NCBI RefSeq assembly: GCF_000379625.1
Contig: NZ_KB903225.1
Span: 1-64,000 of the forward strand
Direction of reading: 5' to 3'
Source of the DNA: Actinomycetospora chiangmaiensis DSM 45062
GTDB lineage: Bacteria > Actinomycetota > Actinomycetes > Mycobacteriales > Pseudonocardiaceae
DNA length: 64,000 nucleotides
Shown: piece after piece, positions 52,665 to 60,932 of the stretch
Layout: the number at the start of each line of letters is the position of its first letter
Numbering within the stretch: position 1 is the stretch's first letter
Made by a program: the position numbers and the translations under genes
Notes under the pieces: generated by a model
What the model was told of the DNA's origin: nothing
The model's database searches: none
The model's input: the letters and a program-made list of their open reading frames with translations, nothing else

Positions 52665-53234
52665 GTGGCGCGATGGGAACCGGACGCCCGCATGCGGCTC
52701 GTGCGTGCGGCGATCGACCTGTACGCCGAGCAGGGCTACGAGACGACGACGGTGACCCAGGTGGCCGAGCGGGCGGGCCTGACGAAGGCCACGTTCTTCC
52801 GCCACTTCCCCGACAAGCGGGAACCGCTCTTCGCCGGCCAGGCCGAGCACGGCGCCCTGCTCGCCGCCGGCGCCGCGCAGGCCGCCGCCGACGCGACGCC
52901 GCTCGAGGTGGTGGCGGCCGCCCTCGACCACGCCACGGCCGCCTTCACCCCGGAGCAGCGGGAGTTCGCACCGCGCCTGCGCGACGTCGTCGCGGCCCAC
53001 GACGAGCTCCGCGAACGCGCCGCCTTCAAGCGCGCACACCTCACCGACGTGCTCACGACGACCCTGCGCGAGCGCGGCGTGGACGAGGCGACGGCGGCGG
53101 TCGCCGCCGAGCTCGGCGTCGAGGCGTTCCACCGGGCCTTCGAGCACTGGTCGGACGGCGACGGCGCGTCCTACGGGGAGCTCGCCCGCCACGAGCTGCA
53201 CGCGCTGCACGCGGCCGCCACGTCGCTGCGCTGA
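52665..53234 (+). CDS. TetR family transcriptional regulator
   Basis: 189 residues from a GTG, with the -10-like TACGCT ending 6 bp upstream and no room for a leader, so probably a leaderless mRNA. Helix-turn-helix: LYAEQGYETTTVTQVAERAGLTKATFFRHFPDKREPL. The C-terminal domain (LRERGVDEATAAVAAELGVEAFHRAFEHW) is of the AcrR-like type. It most likely represses itself and the divergent SDR gene through the operators at 52601-52649. Confidence 0.9.
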   Translation: MARWEPDARMRLVRAAIDLYAEQGYETTTVTQVAERAGLTKATFFRHFPDKREPLFAGQAEHGALLAAGAAQAAADATPLEVVAAALDHATAAFTPEQREFAPRLRDVVAAHDELRERAAFKRAHLTDVLTTTLRERGVDEATAAVAAELGVEAFHRAFEHWSDGDGASYGELARHELHALHAAATSLR

Positions 53235-53236
53235 TC

Positions 53237-53491
53237 TCAGAGCGGACGCCACTCCCGCACCACGCACGACCGCTCCTGCCGGCCCGCCACCTCGAGACTC
53301 CCCGGCCGGGCCGGGTGCCGCTCGTAGAGCCACACCCGCCAGCCCCGCTCCCGCAGGTCGTCCGCGAGCAGCTCGAGCGCCTCCCGGTCGTCCCCCTCGG
53401 CGGTCCGGAGCTCGTTGCGCACCGGCGCGTCGAGCGTCCCGCGGAACAGTCGGGCGTGAAGGTGCCAGCGCGGGCTCATACTGTGCACCAT
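53237..53491 (-). CDS. Small hypothetical protein
   Basis: 84 residues from the ATG at 53491; a second ATG at 53479 (MSPRWHLHARL) is equally possible. Family not recognised. Compact and charged: ELLADDLRERGWRVWLYERHPARPG suggests an alpha/beta segment that could bind a partner or nucleic acid; no Cys pair apart from one Cys near the end. Its start lies inside a 24-bp palindrome shared with the divergent small HTH protein gene, which suggests the pair is controlled together. Confidence 0.5.
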   Translation of the reverse strand: MVHSMSPRWHLHARLFRGTLDAPVRNELRTAEGDDREALELLADDLRERGWRVWLYERHPARPGSLEVAGRQERSCVVREWRPL

Positions 53492-53504
53492 ACCTGGTGC
53501 ACAG
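53481..53504. promoter_or_regulatory. Palindromic operator CTGTGCACCA-TACC-TGGTGCACAG
   Basis: Perfect 10-bp arms around TACC. A related site, TGCACTACAACTGGTGCA, follows at 53519-53536, repeating the TGGTGCAC half-site. Both lie between divergent small genes, one of which encodes a helix-turn-helix protein. Confidence 0.65.
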
Positions 53505-53551
53505 GCATTCCGGCGTCATGCACTACAACTGGTGCACGTCACGGTGCTGTG

Positions 53552-53764
53552 GTGGACCCGAGGGAAGTGCGCGCGCGTCTCGACGCCGCCCTCCGGGAAC
53601 GCGAGGCCGCCCGCAAGGCCGCCGACGCCGCCGAGGCCGAGTTCCGCGAGGCGATGCGCCAGGCCCTGGCCGCCGGGGTCACCGTCACCGAGGTCGCCGA
53701 GCTCACCGGCTACCACCGCAACAGCGTGCGCCGGATCGTCGACAGCACCGACGAACAGGAATGA
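53552..53764 (+). CDS. Small helix-turn-helix protein with coiled-coil N-terminus
   Basis: 70 residues from a GTG. The first 40 residues are a charged helix (VRARLDAALREREAARKAADAAEAEFREAM) likely to form a coiled coil. The last 30 hold a helix-turn-helix: GVTVTEVAELTGYHRNSVRRIVD. Similar mini-regulators occur across actinobacteria and phage. The palindromes directly upstream (53481-53504, 53519-53536) are plausible binding sites, giving autoregulation and control of the divergent gene. Confidence 0.65.
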   Translation: MDPREVRARLDAALREREAARKAADAAEAEFREAMRQALAAGVTVTEVAELTGYHRNSVRRIVDSTDEQE

Positions 53765-53773
53765 CCCGCCGGT

Positions 53774-53824
53774 CAGCCGTGGCCCACGGCTGCCACCGGA
53801 CGTCAGCCGTGTGCCACCGCTGAC
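53774..53824. terminator. Two hairpins after the small HTH gene
   Basis: CAGCCGTG/CACGGCTG with a 3-nt loop (53774-53792), then GTCAGC/GCTGAC with an 11-nt loop (53802-53824). They begin 10 bp past the stop and precede an iterated motif that supplies the next gene's ribosome site. Confidence 0.55.
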
Positions 53825-53878
53825 ATCACGGCCGCCTTCACACCGGCACCGACCCGTCGTCGGGAAGGATGCGCACCC

Positions 53879-54187
53879 GTGACCCGCACGATCGCGCCCC
53901 TGGCCACCCTGTTCCGCGCCGTCGCGATCGCCGAGGCGTGCTCGTGGACGGGCCTGCTGATCGGGATGGTGTTCAAGTACCTCGTCGTGTTCGACGACAT
54001 CGGCGTGAAGATCTTCGGGCCGATCCACGGGGTGCTGTTCATCGGCTACGTCGTGACCACGCTGCTCGCCGCCCGCACGTTCCGCTGGCGGTGGAGCACG
54101 ACGATCATCGGGCTCCTGGCGAGCATCCCGCCCCTGACGACGCTGTGGTTCGAACGCTCCGCGTATCGGCGGGGCCTCCTCGCGTAG
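53879..54187 (+). CDS. DUF3817 integral membrane protein
   Basis: 102 residues from a GTG. Three membrane helices, with the DUF3817 pattern LFRAVAIAEACSWTGLLIGMVFKYL and GPIHGVLFIGYVVTTLLAARTFRW (conserved Glu, His and Gly). Function unknown; related proteins sit next to membrane or regulatory genes. The iterated motif at 53853-53869 provides GGGAAGG as ribosome site. Confidence 0.8.
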   Translation: MTRTIAPLATLFRAVAIAEACSWTGLLIGMVFKYLVVFDDIGVKIFGPIHGVLFIGYVVTTLLAARTFRWRWSTTIIGLLASIPPLTTLWFERSAYRRGLLA

Positions 54188-54229
54188 TCCGACCGAGGGA
54201 CGGTGCGCGGCGGGATCTCGCCGTGTTGA

Positions 54230-57200
54230 ATGTGGAACGTGACGACCGCGCGCCTCCCGGAGCGTCGCCTCGTCCACGTCCTCTTCGTCGACCTCGTCGG
54301 CTTCACGAGTCTCGTCGAGGAGCTCGACGCCGAGGACGTCGCACTGCTGCAGGAGCACTACTTCGCGCAGGTCGCGCGGCTGGTGGCCGCGGCGGGCGGG
54401 CAGGTCGAGAAGTACATCGGCGACGCCGTGCTGGCCACGTTCGGCCTGCCGGTCCTCGGTCCCGACGACGGGGTGGGGGCGGTCCGCGCCGGTCTCGCGA
54501 TCATCGACTCGCTCGCCGGCGTCGAGACCGACCTCGGCCTGCCGGCCGGCACGCTCGCCGCGCGGGTGGGGGTGCACACCGGCGAGGTGGTGGTCACCTG
54601 GGCGGCGGACGGGTCCTGGCGGCTCTCCGGCGACGTCGTCAACACCGCCGCCCGGCTGCAGGCGGCGGCGGAGCCGGGCACCGTCGTCGTCGGGCCGGAG
54701 ACCGCGCTCGCGGTCGGGACGGTCGTGGCGCTCGACCCGCTGGGTGAGGTCGCGCTGAAGGGCAAGGCCGAGCGGGTGGCCGCCTACCGGGTGGCCGGCC
54801 GGCGGGTCGTGGCCCCGCGCGACCGGGACCGGCTCCGCGGCCGCGACGCCGACCTCGCCCGGCTGCGGGCCGCCCACCGCGCCGCCCGGGGCGCGGAACG
54901 GCTGACCGTGCTCGCCCCGCCCGGCGTGGGGCGCACCCGGCTCGTCGAGGAGTTCCGCGACCGGACGGACGGCCCGGTGTGGCTCGTGCGCGTGGGGCGC
55001 GACGAGCCGGTGTACGCCCCGGTCGCGGCGCTGTTGCGCGCCGCGAAGGTGGTCGGGGCGGACCTCGCCGACCGCCTCGCACGCCACGGCCACACCGGCC
55101 CCCGCGCCGCGGTGTCCGCCCGGCACACGGCGGCCCTGCTCGCCGGGGAGCCGCTCGACGGGGACCCTCGGGAGCTGTGGGCCTCGTGGACGGCCGTCCT
55201 CGACGCGCACGGCGACCCCGGCGGCCCGACCCCGGTGTGGGTGCTCGACGACGTCCACCTCGCCGGCCCCGACCTGCACGCCTTCCTCGACCACGCCACG
55301 GCCGCCCCCCACCGCGCGACCCGGCTCGTCGTCACCACCGCCCGCCCCGGCAGCGAGGTCCCCGCCGGTGAGGTGCTGGTGCTCGACCCGCTGCCGGACG
55401 AGGAGATCACCGCGCTGGTCGCCGACCGCGCCCCCGACCTCGCCGCGCCCGTCGTCGAGCAGGTGCGGCGCGCGGCCGGCGGCAACCCGTTGTTCGTCGT
55501 GGAACTGCTGCGCGCCTGGGAGCAGACCGGGGTGTCGGGCGAGGCGGTGGTGCCGAGCACGGTCCGGGCGATCTACCTCGGCCAGCTCGACGCCCTGCCG
55601 TCGCCGTCACGGACGCTGCTCGGGCAGGGCTCGGTCGCGGGGCGCACGCTGCCCGCCTCCGCCCTGCCCGACCTCGGCGTGACCGAGCCCGACGTCCCGC
55701 TCGCCGAACTGACCGGGACCGGGCTGCTGACCGGCCCCCACGCGGGCGTCATGGACCCGTCGTCGTACACCTACCGGCACCGCCTGCTGCGGGACACGGC
55801 CTACGCGACGCTGCCCCGCGCGCGCCGCGCCGAGCTGCACGAGCGGTTCGCGCGCTGGCTGGACCGCCGCGGGGGCCGCGTCGAGCTCGTCGGCCGCCAC
55901 CTGGCCGACGCCTACGCCGAGGCGCCCGCGCTCGGGAGCCGGCTGGACCGGTTCGCGCTCGCTGGTCGTGCCGCCACGGCGCTGACGGCGGCCGGCGAGG
56001 CCGCGCTGGCGACCGAGCCGCTGCACGCGGCGCAGCTGTTCGCCCGGGCGTACGACCTGGGCACGGCCGCCGACCCCCGCCCGTCGGAGGAGCAGGCCCG
56101 ACGCCGGCTGCATCGGGCGGAGGCGCTGCGCCGCGGCGGTCGGCTGCCCGAGGCGATGACGGCCTTCGCCACCGTCACCGCGACCGCGGCGCCGGGCACG
56201 CACGCCACCCGGGCGGCCGCCGCGCTCGGCTACGAGGACGCGCTCTTCGACAGCCGCCTCCCCCGCGCCGCGTGGGGCGCCCGGGCGTTCGACCTGCTCG
56301 AGGAGGCCCTCGCCCTCACCCCGAGCGGCGAGGCGGGGCTGCGGGCCCGGCTGCTCGCCGCGTCCGCCCGTGCCCACGGCTACGGCGGCGACGTCCCGAC
56401 GGCGGGTGCCCTCGGCGACGAGGCCGTCGCGCTCGCCCGCCGCGCCGACGACCCGGGCGCCCTCGCCTACGCCCTCCTCGCCCGGCGACCCACCCTCGCC
56501 GCCCCGGCCGCCCTGCAGGCCCGGCTGGCCTCCGACTCCGAGCTGCTCCGGGCCGCCCGCGCGGCCGGCGACGGCGAGCGCGAGTTCGAGGCGCTGCGCC
56601 TGCGCATGGTGGACCTGCTCGAACTCGGCGCGACGACGGAGGCGGTCGAGCTGGTCGAGGAGGCGTCCGCGCTCGCGGTACGGCTCGGGCGCCCGCTGTA
56701 CCTCTGGTACCCCGCGATGTGGCGGGCGACGATGCTGCTCCACCACGGCGGGCTCGACGCCGCGGCCGAGGCGGTGGAGCACTTCCGCGTCGAGGGCGAG
56801 CGCTGGCACTACGGCGACGCCGGCCAGGTCCACTCCGTCCAGCTCCTGACCCTGCACACCGCTCTCGGCACCCCGGAACTGGCGCTGCCGACGCTGCGCC
56901 GCGTCGCGGAGGTCGTCGGCGGGCGGACCTGGGCGCACGTGGCGGTCGCGGCCGCCCGCGCCGGCCGGGACGACGAGGCCGCGACCCTGCTGCGGTACCT
57001 GGCGGCGGACGACTTCACGGTCGCGGGGGACGACGGCGCCAGCGCCTTCGTGCTGGCGGAGTGCGCCGAGGTCGCCGCGCGGCTCGGGGACGCCGCCGCG
57101 GGCGCGACGCTGGTCCGGCGGCTCGCGCCGTGGGCCGGGCTGGTCGTGGTCGTCGGGTCGGGGGCGCTGTGTCTGGGCGCGGTCGACCACTTCCGCGGCC

Positions 57201-57337
57201 TCGCCGCCCGGGCCGCGGGGCACGACGCCGAGCCGCTGTTCCGCGCCGCCGTCGCCCTCGACGAGTCCTCCGGCGCCGTGCGCGCCGCGGACGCGACCCG
57301 CACCGAGCTCCGTCAGGAAGGACGTCCCGCATGCTGA
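54230..57337 (+). CDS. Adenylate/guanylate cyclase with AAA ATPase and TPR-like C-terminus
   Basis: 1035 residues. The class III cyclase domain (about 14-195) has metal Asp21 in FVDLVGFTSLVEEL and Asp65 in EKYIGDAVLATFG, and the transition-state Asn and Arg in GDVVNTAARLQ; Lys61 in the EKYIGD strand fits adenine recognition. An AAA-like ATPase follows (about 205-480): Walker A is APPGVGRTRL, where Arg replaces the usual Lys, and Walker B is WVLDDVHLAG. The remaining 500 residues are Ala/Leu-rich helical repeats of the TPR/MalT type. This is a soluble sensor-type cyclase, common in actinobacteria. The 3' end overlaps the next gene (ATGCTGA). Confidence 0.88.
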   Translation: MWNVTTARLPERRLVHVLFVDLVGFTSLVEELDAEDVALLQEHYFAQVARLVAAAGGQVEKYIGDAVLATFGLPVLGPDDGVGAVRAGLAIIDSLAGVETDLGLPAGTLAARVGVHTGEVVVTWAADGSWRLSGDVVNTAARLQAAAEPGTVVVGPETALAVGTVVALDPLGEVALKGKAERVAAYRVAGRRVVAPRDRDRLRGRDADLARLRAAHRAARGAERLTVLAPPGVGRTRLVEEFRDRTDGPVWLVRVGRDEPVYAPVAALLRAAKVVGADLADRLARHGHTGPRAAVSARHTAALLAGEPLDGDPRELWASWTAVLDAHGDPGGPTPVWVLDDVHLAGPDLHAFLDHATAAPHRATRLVVTTARPGSEVPAGEVLVLDPLPDEEITALVADRAPDLAAPVVEQVRRAAGGNPLFVVELLRAWEQTGVSGEAVVPSTVRAIYLGQLDALPSPSRTLLGQGSVAGRTLPASALPDLGVTEPDVPLAELTGTGLLTGPHAGVMDPSSYTYRHRLLRDTAYATLPRARRAELHERFARWLDRRGGRVELVGRHLADAYAEAPALGSRLDRFALAGRAATALTAAGEAALATEPLHAAQLFARAYDLGTAADPRPSEEQARRRLHRAEALRRGGRLPEAMTAFATVTATAAPGTHATRAAAALGYEDALFDSRLPRAAWGARAFDLLEEALALTPSGEAGLRARLLAASARAHGYGGDVPTAGALGDEAVALARRADDPGALAYALLARRPTLAAPAALQARLASDSELLRAARAAGDGEREFEALRLRMVDLLELGATTEAVELVEEASALAVRLGRPLYLWYPAMWRATMLLHHGGLDAAAEAVEHFRVEGERWHYGDAGQVHSVQLLTLHTALGTPELALPTLRRVAEVVGGRTWAHVAVAAARAGRDDEAATLLRYLAADDFTVAGDDGASAFVLAECAEVAARLGDAAAGATLVRRLAPWAGLVVVVGSGALCLGAVDHFRGLAARAAGHDAEPLFRAAVALDESSGAVRAADATRTELRQEGRPAC

Positions 57338-58050
57338 CCGCCGTGCAGGCCCGCGAGGCCGTCGCCCGCTGCTGGGGTGCCGTGCTCGACGCCCTTCCCG
57401 ACGACGCGTGGGAGCGGCCGACGCGGTGCGCCGGGTGGACGCTGCTGGACCTCGCCCGGCACGGGGCGTGGGGCACGTCCATGGAGGCGGACGCGCTGCG
57501 GCGCTCACGGCTCGGGGAGCCGGGCAGCGGGCTCGGGGTCGAGCCGTCCGGTGACCGCGACGAGGTGCTGCCCGCACTGCGGTCCTCGGTCGCGGCGCTG
57601 GTGTCGGAGCTGGACCGGGCGGCCGAGCTCGGGGACACCGTGACGATCCCGTTCGGGGCGATCCCGGCGCCGTTCGCGCTCCAGGTCTTCACGATGGAGG
57701 CCGGGGTGCACGCCGACGACGCGCTCAGCGCCCTCGGGACCGACGAGCCGTTCGGGGCCGACGTCGTGACCGCGACCGCCGTGGTGCTCTCGGCGGTGCT
57801 CCCGGCCCTGGCCGCGTCGGTCCCCGCGACGGGCACCGTGGTGGGGCTGACCGGGCCGACCGTGGACCTGCGGTTCGGGGTCGCCGACGGGGCGTGGCAG
57901 GCCGTGGACCTGCCGCCGACGGTGTCCGTGCGGGGGACGTCGGACACCGCGGTGCTCCGCTTCGCCCTCGGCCGGACGGGCGCGGACGACCCGGCGGTCA
58001 CGGTCGACGACGGCGCCCGGGCGTTCAAGACGTGGTTCCCGGGGCCGTGA
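57331..58050 (+). CDS. Maleylpyruvate isomerase/DinB-fold protein (TIGR03086-like)
   Basis: 239 residues; AGGAAGGA 9 bp before the ATG, which overlaps the cyclase stop. The N-terminal four-helix bundle has the metal His in LDLARHGAWGTSMEADAL and a second His in MEAGVHADDALSAL, the DinB/MDMPI metal pattern; a C-terminal sterol-carrier-like part closes it. Such proteins are mycothiol-dependent thiol transferases or isomerases in actinobacteria. Probably co-transcribed with the cyclase. A GTGAGTACT palindrome follows the stop. Confidence 0.8.
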   Translation: MLTAVQAREAVARCWGAVLDALPDDAWERPTRCAGWTLLDLARHGAWGTSMEADALRRSRLGEPGSGLGVEPSGDRDEVLPALRSSVAALVSELDRAAELGDTVTIPFGAIPAPFALQVFTMEAGVHADDALSALGTDEPFGADVVTATAVVLSAVLPALAASVPATGTVVGLTGPTVDLRFGVADGAWQAVDLPPTVSVRGTSDTAVLRFALGRTGADDPAVTVDDGARAFKTWFPGP

Positions 58051-58066
58051 GGTGCGCTCCGCGCCC

Positions 58067-58106
58067 GTGAGTACTAATCCGTGCTGGAGCCCGGAAAAGT
58101 ACTCAC
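58067..58106. terminator. GTGAGTACT palindromic terminator element
   Basis: Arms GTGAGTACT and AGTACTCAC with a second inner stem (TCCG...CGGA). Same architecture as 15940 and 19485 with a different inner part. It lies 17 bp after the stop at 58050; the lower-strand TAG stop of the convergent gene (58074-58076) is inside it. Confidence 0.7.
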
Positions 58107-58886
58107 GAGGCTCCGCCACCAGCTGCGGTGGGCGAGCATGACCGCGCCCGGGCGCATGCGGCCGAACTCCCGCTGGATCGCGGCGATGCGGTCGAGGACC
58201 GGGCCGCGGGCGCCCGTGACGGTGGACGTGACGTAGGGCCGGGTGGTGGCGAGGTGGCCGACTCCGGTGCGGGCGAGCGCGGCCTCGACGAAGGCGGTCG
58301 ACGGGCAGGAAGTGCCGGGCACGACCACCTCGACCGTCGCGACGCCGTCGCACCGGGCGGTGAGGTGCGCGGGCACGTCGGCGGCGGCGGGCACGGTGAG
58401 CGCGACCGGTCCACGGGCCAGGCGCTCGTCGAGGGCGGCGAGGAACTCCTCGGGGGACGGGTGCAGCGCCTCGGCGTCGACGAGGTCCATCACGCGGGCG
58501 CGGGTCGTGAGCAGGGCCGGGCGCCAGGAGGCGGGCCGCCCGAGGCCGCGGCGCACGGCGGCGACCACCTCGGCGTCGGGGTGGAAGGTCAGCGCGTAGC
58601 CGGCGCCGGACCCGTGGAAGACGGGCGTGCCGAAGGCGACCGCCGTCGCGGCGACGGACCGGTCGCCCGCGTCGCCCAGCGACAGGCGGTGCGTGGACCA
58701 GTCGGTGCGCCAGAACCGGTCGAGCTCGGCCCGCTCGTCGGCCGCCAGCCGCCGACCGAACACGGCCTCGGCGAGCGCGTGGGCGTCCATCGGCTGCTCC
58801 TGCGGGGCGCGGGGGACGGTGCGGGTCCGGCGGGGGGTCGTCATGAGGCCGGTGGCGGAGTAGATCGGGTCCGTGCTGACGGGCAT
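58074..58886 (-). CDS. Hypothetical protein, possibly YrdC/Sua5-like
   Basis: 270 residues from the ATG at 58886 (AGGAGG 9 bp upstream; the longer frame is a shadow). Not firmly recognised. The middle and C-terminal parts (GRPASWRPALLTTRARVMDLVD, GPVALTVPAAADVPAHLTARCDGVATVEVVVPGT, GVGHLATTRPYVTS) have the alternation and a Thr-rich loop that recall the YrdC/Sua5 carbamoyl-adenylate fold, but the KxR and SxN signatures are not evident. It lacks signal peptide and membrane helices. The first 30 residues (IYSATGLMTTPRRTRTVPR) may be a disordered tail. Confidence 0.55.
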   Translation of the reverse strand: MPVSTDPIYSATGLMTTPRRTRTVPRAPQEQPMDAHALAEAVFGRRLAADERAELDRFWRTDWSTHRLSLGDAGDRSVAATAVAFGTPVFHGSGAGYALTFHPDAEVVAAVRRGLGRPASWRPALLTTRARVMDLVDAEALHPSPEEFLAALDERLARGPVALTVPAAADVPAHLTARCDGVATVEVVVPGTSCPSTAFVEAALARTGVGHLATTRPYVTSTVTGARGPVLDRIAAIQREFGRMRPGAVMLAHRSWWRSLVSTFPGSSTD

Positions 58887-59005
58887 CGCCGGGGCCTCCT
58901 GGGACGGTTCGGTCGTGCTGGAGAGAACCCTGCCCGGCCCGCGGTGGGCCGTCCGTCCACACCGTGACGGTCGTTGTGTCAGGGATCCGACACAGCGCTC
59001 CGGCG

Positions 59006-59045
59006 ACGATGTGGCCTTCCTGCCACTGGATGACAGCAACGACGC
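59006..59045 (-). repeat. Dispersed 40-bp element, copy B
   Basis: 37 of 40 bases match the element at 47389-47428. It follows the stop of the Crp-family gene (lower strand), again directly at a gene end, and is joined to ACTGCTTGCACC, an arm sequence of the terminator at 41865. Confidence 0.75.
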
Positions 59046-59065
59046 ACTGCTTGCACCGGGAACCG

Positions 59066-59713
59066 TCAGGAACCCGCACGCTCCAGCCCCGCCGGGTCGA
59101 GCACCGCCACGCGGCCGCGGCGCAGTTCCAGCAGCCCCTCGGCAGCGACGGTGCGCAGCACCTTGTTCACCGTCGCCCGGCTCGCGCCCGCCAACGACGC
59201 GAGCTCCTCCTGGGTGAGCGGGATGAGCGTGGGCGTCGACGCGCCCCGGTACTGGCGCTCGAGGTCGGCGAGGCGGCGCAGCACCCGGGTCTCTACCGGC
59301 AGGTGCAGGGCCTCCACGAGCAGGCCGGACAGCCGGCGCACCTGCCCGGCGAGGGTCTGCAGGACGAACGCGTCGGCCCCGGCGTTGGTGCGGCGCAGCC
59401 GGTGGAAGGTCTCGGCCCCGAACGACCAGGCCTCGGTCGCCTCCAACGCCACCACCGACGCCGACCGGCGGGCCCCGGAGTCGATCAGGGCCAGCTCGCC
59501 GACCGTCTCACCCGGCCCGACCACCGCGAACGTCACCGTGTCGCCCATCGGCGTCGACGCGCGCACCGCCACCCGACCCGAGTCGAGCAGTAGGAACGTG
59601 TCGGCCGGGTCGCCCTCGTGGAAGACGACCTCGCGCGGCGAGAACCGGCGGCGCCGACCGCTGGCGAGCACCTGGCGACGGTCCTCGGCCGACATGTCCG
59701 CGAGCAGCTCCAC
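59066..59713 (-). CDS. Crp/Fnr family transcriptional regulator
   Basis: 215 residues from the GTG at 59713; ATG at 59695 (MSAEDRRQVLA) is an alternative. The N-terminal cNMP-binding barrel runs to about 115 (FSPREVVFHEGDPADTFLLLDSGRVAV, GPGETVGELALIDSGARRSASVVA), with GELALID-x-x-x-RRSASV resembling a true phosphate-binding cassette. Dimer helix, then winged HTH: TQEELASLAGASRATVNKVLRTVAAEGLL. Cyclic-AMP binding is possible, and a cyclase gene lies 1.7 kb away, but no site was recognised. Divergent from trpS. Confidence 0.88.
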   Translation of the reverse strand: MELLADMSAEDRRQVLASGRRRRFSPREVVFHEGDPADTFLLLDSGRVAVRASTPMGDTVTFAVVGPGETVGELALIDSGARRSASVVALEATEAWSFGAETFHRLRRTNAGADAFVLQTLAGQVRRLSGLLVEALHLPVETRVLRRLADLERQYRGASTPTLIPLTQEELASLAGASRATVNKVLRTVAAEGLLELRRGRVAVLDPAGLERAGS

Positions 59714-59786
59714 GGGGCGGGACCCTAACCGTGGCGGGCGGAGCGACGGGTCGGGGCCGCGGGGAGGAGGGATAGGCTCGATCACC

Positions 59787-60830
59787 GTGAGCAGTACAGG
59801 AGACGGAGCGCAGGCGACCTCGCAGAAGACCTCCCTGACCGGCATCAAGCCGACCGGGGAGCCCCACCTCGGCAACCTCGTCGGCGCGATCGAGCCGGCG
59901 ATCGAGATGGCCGCGGGGGACTACGAGTCGCTGTACTTCATCGCCGACTACCACGCGCTGACCACGGCCCGGGATCCCGAGCTGCTCGCGCAGTGGACCC
60001 GCTCGGTCGCCGCCACCTGGCTCGCCGCCGGCCTCGACCCGAAGCGCACCGTGTTCTACCGCCAGTCCGACGTGCCGGAGACGTTCGAGCTCTCCTGGAT
60101 CTTCTCCTGCATCACGGGCAAGGGGCTGATGAACCGGGCGCACGCCTACAAGGCGGCACGCGACGCGAACGTCGCCGCGGGCGAGGACCCCGACGCCGGG
60201 ATCAACATGGGGCTCTACAACTACCCGATCCTCATGGCCGTCGACATTCTGATCATGGAGGCGGACCTGGTGCCGGTCGGGCGCGACCAGCAGCAGCACG
60301 TCGAGATCGCCGCCGACATCGCGGGCAGCTACAACCACCTCTACGGCCACCGCGGCTACCGCTTCCCGATCCCCGCGGCCGTCATCCCGCCCGAGACGAC
60401 GGGCCACACGCTGCCCGGGCTCGACGGGCGCAAGATGTCGAAGTCCTACGACAACTACATCCCGCTGTTCCTGCCGGCGTCGAAGCTGCGCAAGCTCGTG
60501 CGGCGGATCCCGACCGACTCGACGCCCGTCGAGGACCCGAAGGACCCGGACGCGTCGTCGGTCTTCCAGATCCTCGCGCAGTTCGCCCCGGACGACGCCG
60601 TCGCCGAGACCCGCGCGCGGCTGGAGGCGGGCGGTGTCGGGTGGGGCGAGCTGAAGAACCAGCTGGCCGACGTGCTCGAGGAGCGCCTCGCCCCGATGCG
60701 GGAGCGCTACGAGGAGCTGATGGAGCCGGGGAGCGAGCTCGACGACGCCCTCGCCGCGGGCGGCGAGATCGCCCGCGAGCGGGCGGGCCGGGTGCTGCGC
60801 TCGGTGCGCCACGCCATCGGGATCCGCTGA
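59787..60830 (+). CDS. trpS: Tryptophan--tRNA ligase
   Basis: 347 residues from a GTG. Class Ic synthetase: HIGH-like motif GIKPTGEPHLGNLVG, KMSKS motif GLDGRKMSKSYDNYI, and the tryptophan-binding core YFIADYHALTT, GRDQQQHVEIAADIA. It charges tRNA-Trp in the cytosol. TAGGCT (59773-59778) lies 8 bp upstream of the start without a Shine-Dalgarno, so a leaderless transcript is likely. Its stop is 6 bp from an iterated motif copy (60837-60848). Housekeeping; if there is a second trpS elsewhere, this GIKPTGEPHLGN type may be the inducible one. Confidence 0.93.
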   Translation: MSSTGDGAQATSQKTSLTGIKPTGEPHLGNLVGAIEPAIEMAAGDYESLYFIADYHALTTARDPELLAQWTRSVAATWLAAGLDPKRTVFYRQSDVPETFELSWIFSCITGKGLMNRAHAYKAARDANVAAGEDPDAGINMGLYNYPILMAVDILIMEADLVPVGRDQQQHVEIAADIAGSYNHLYGHRGYRFPIPAAVIPPETTGHTLPGLDGRKMSKSYDNYIPLFLPASKLRKLVRRIPTDSTPVEDPKDPDASSVFQILAQFAPDDAVAETRARLEAGGVGWGELKNQLADVLEERLAPMRERYEELMEPGSELDDALAAGGEIARERAGRVLRSVRHAIGIR

Positions 60831-60882
60831 CCCCTTCCCGACGACGGGGCGGGTCGGCCCGGGCGCGCCCGCAACGGCGGAT

Positions 60883-60906
60883 CCCTGCCACCTGACGTCG
60901 GCAGGG
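60883..60906. terminator. Candidate hairpin terminator
   Basis: CCCTGCC/GGCAGGG with a 10-nt loop between the convergent trpS (end 60830) and the small membrane protein gene (end 60933). Confidence 0.45.
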
Positions 60907-60932
60907 CGCCGCTCGCACGGGCGCACCGACCG

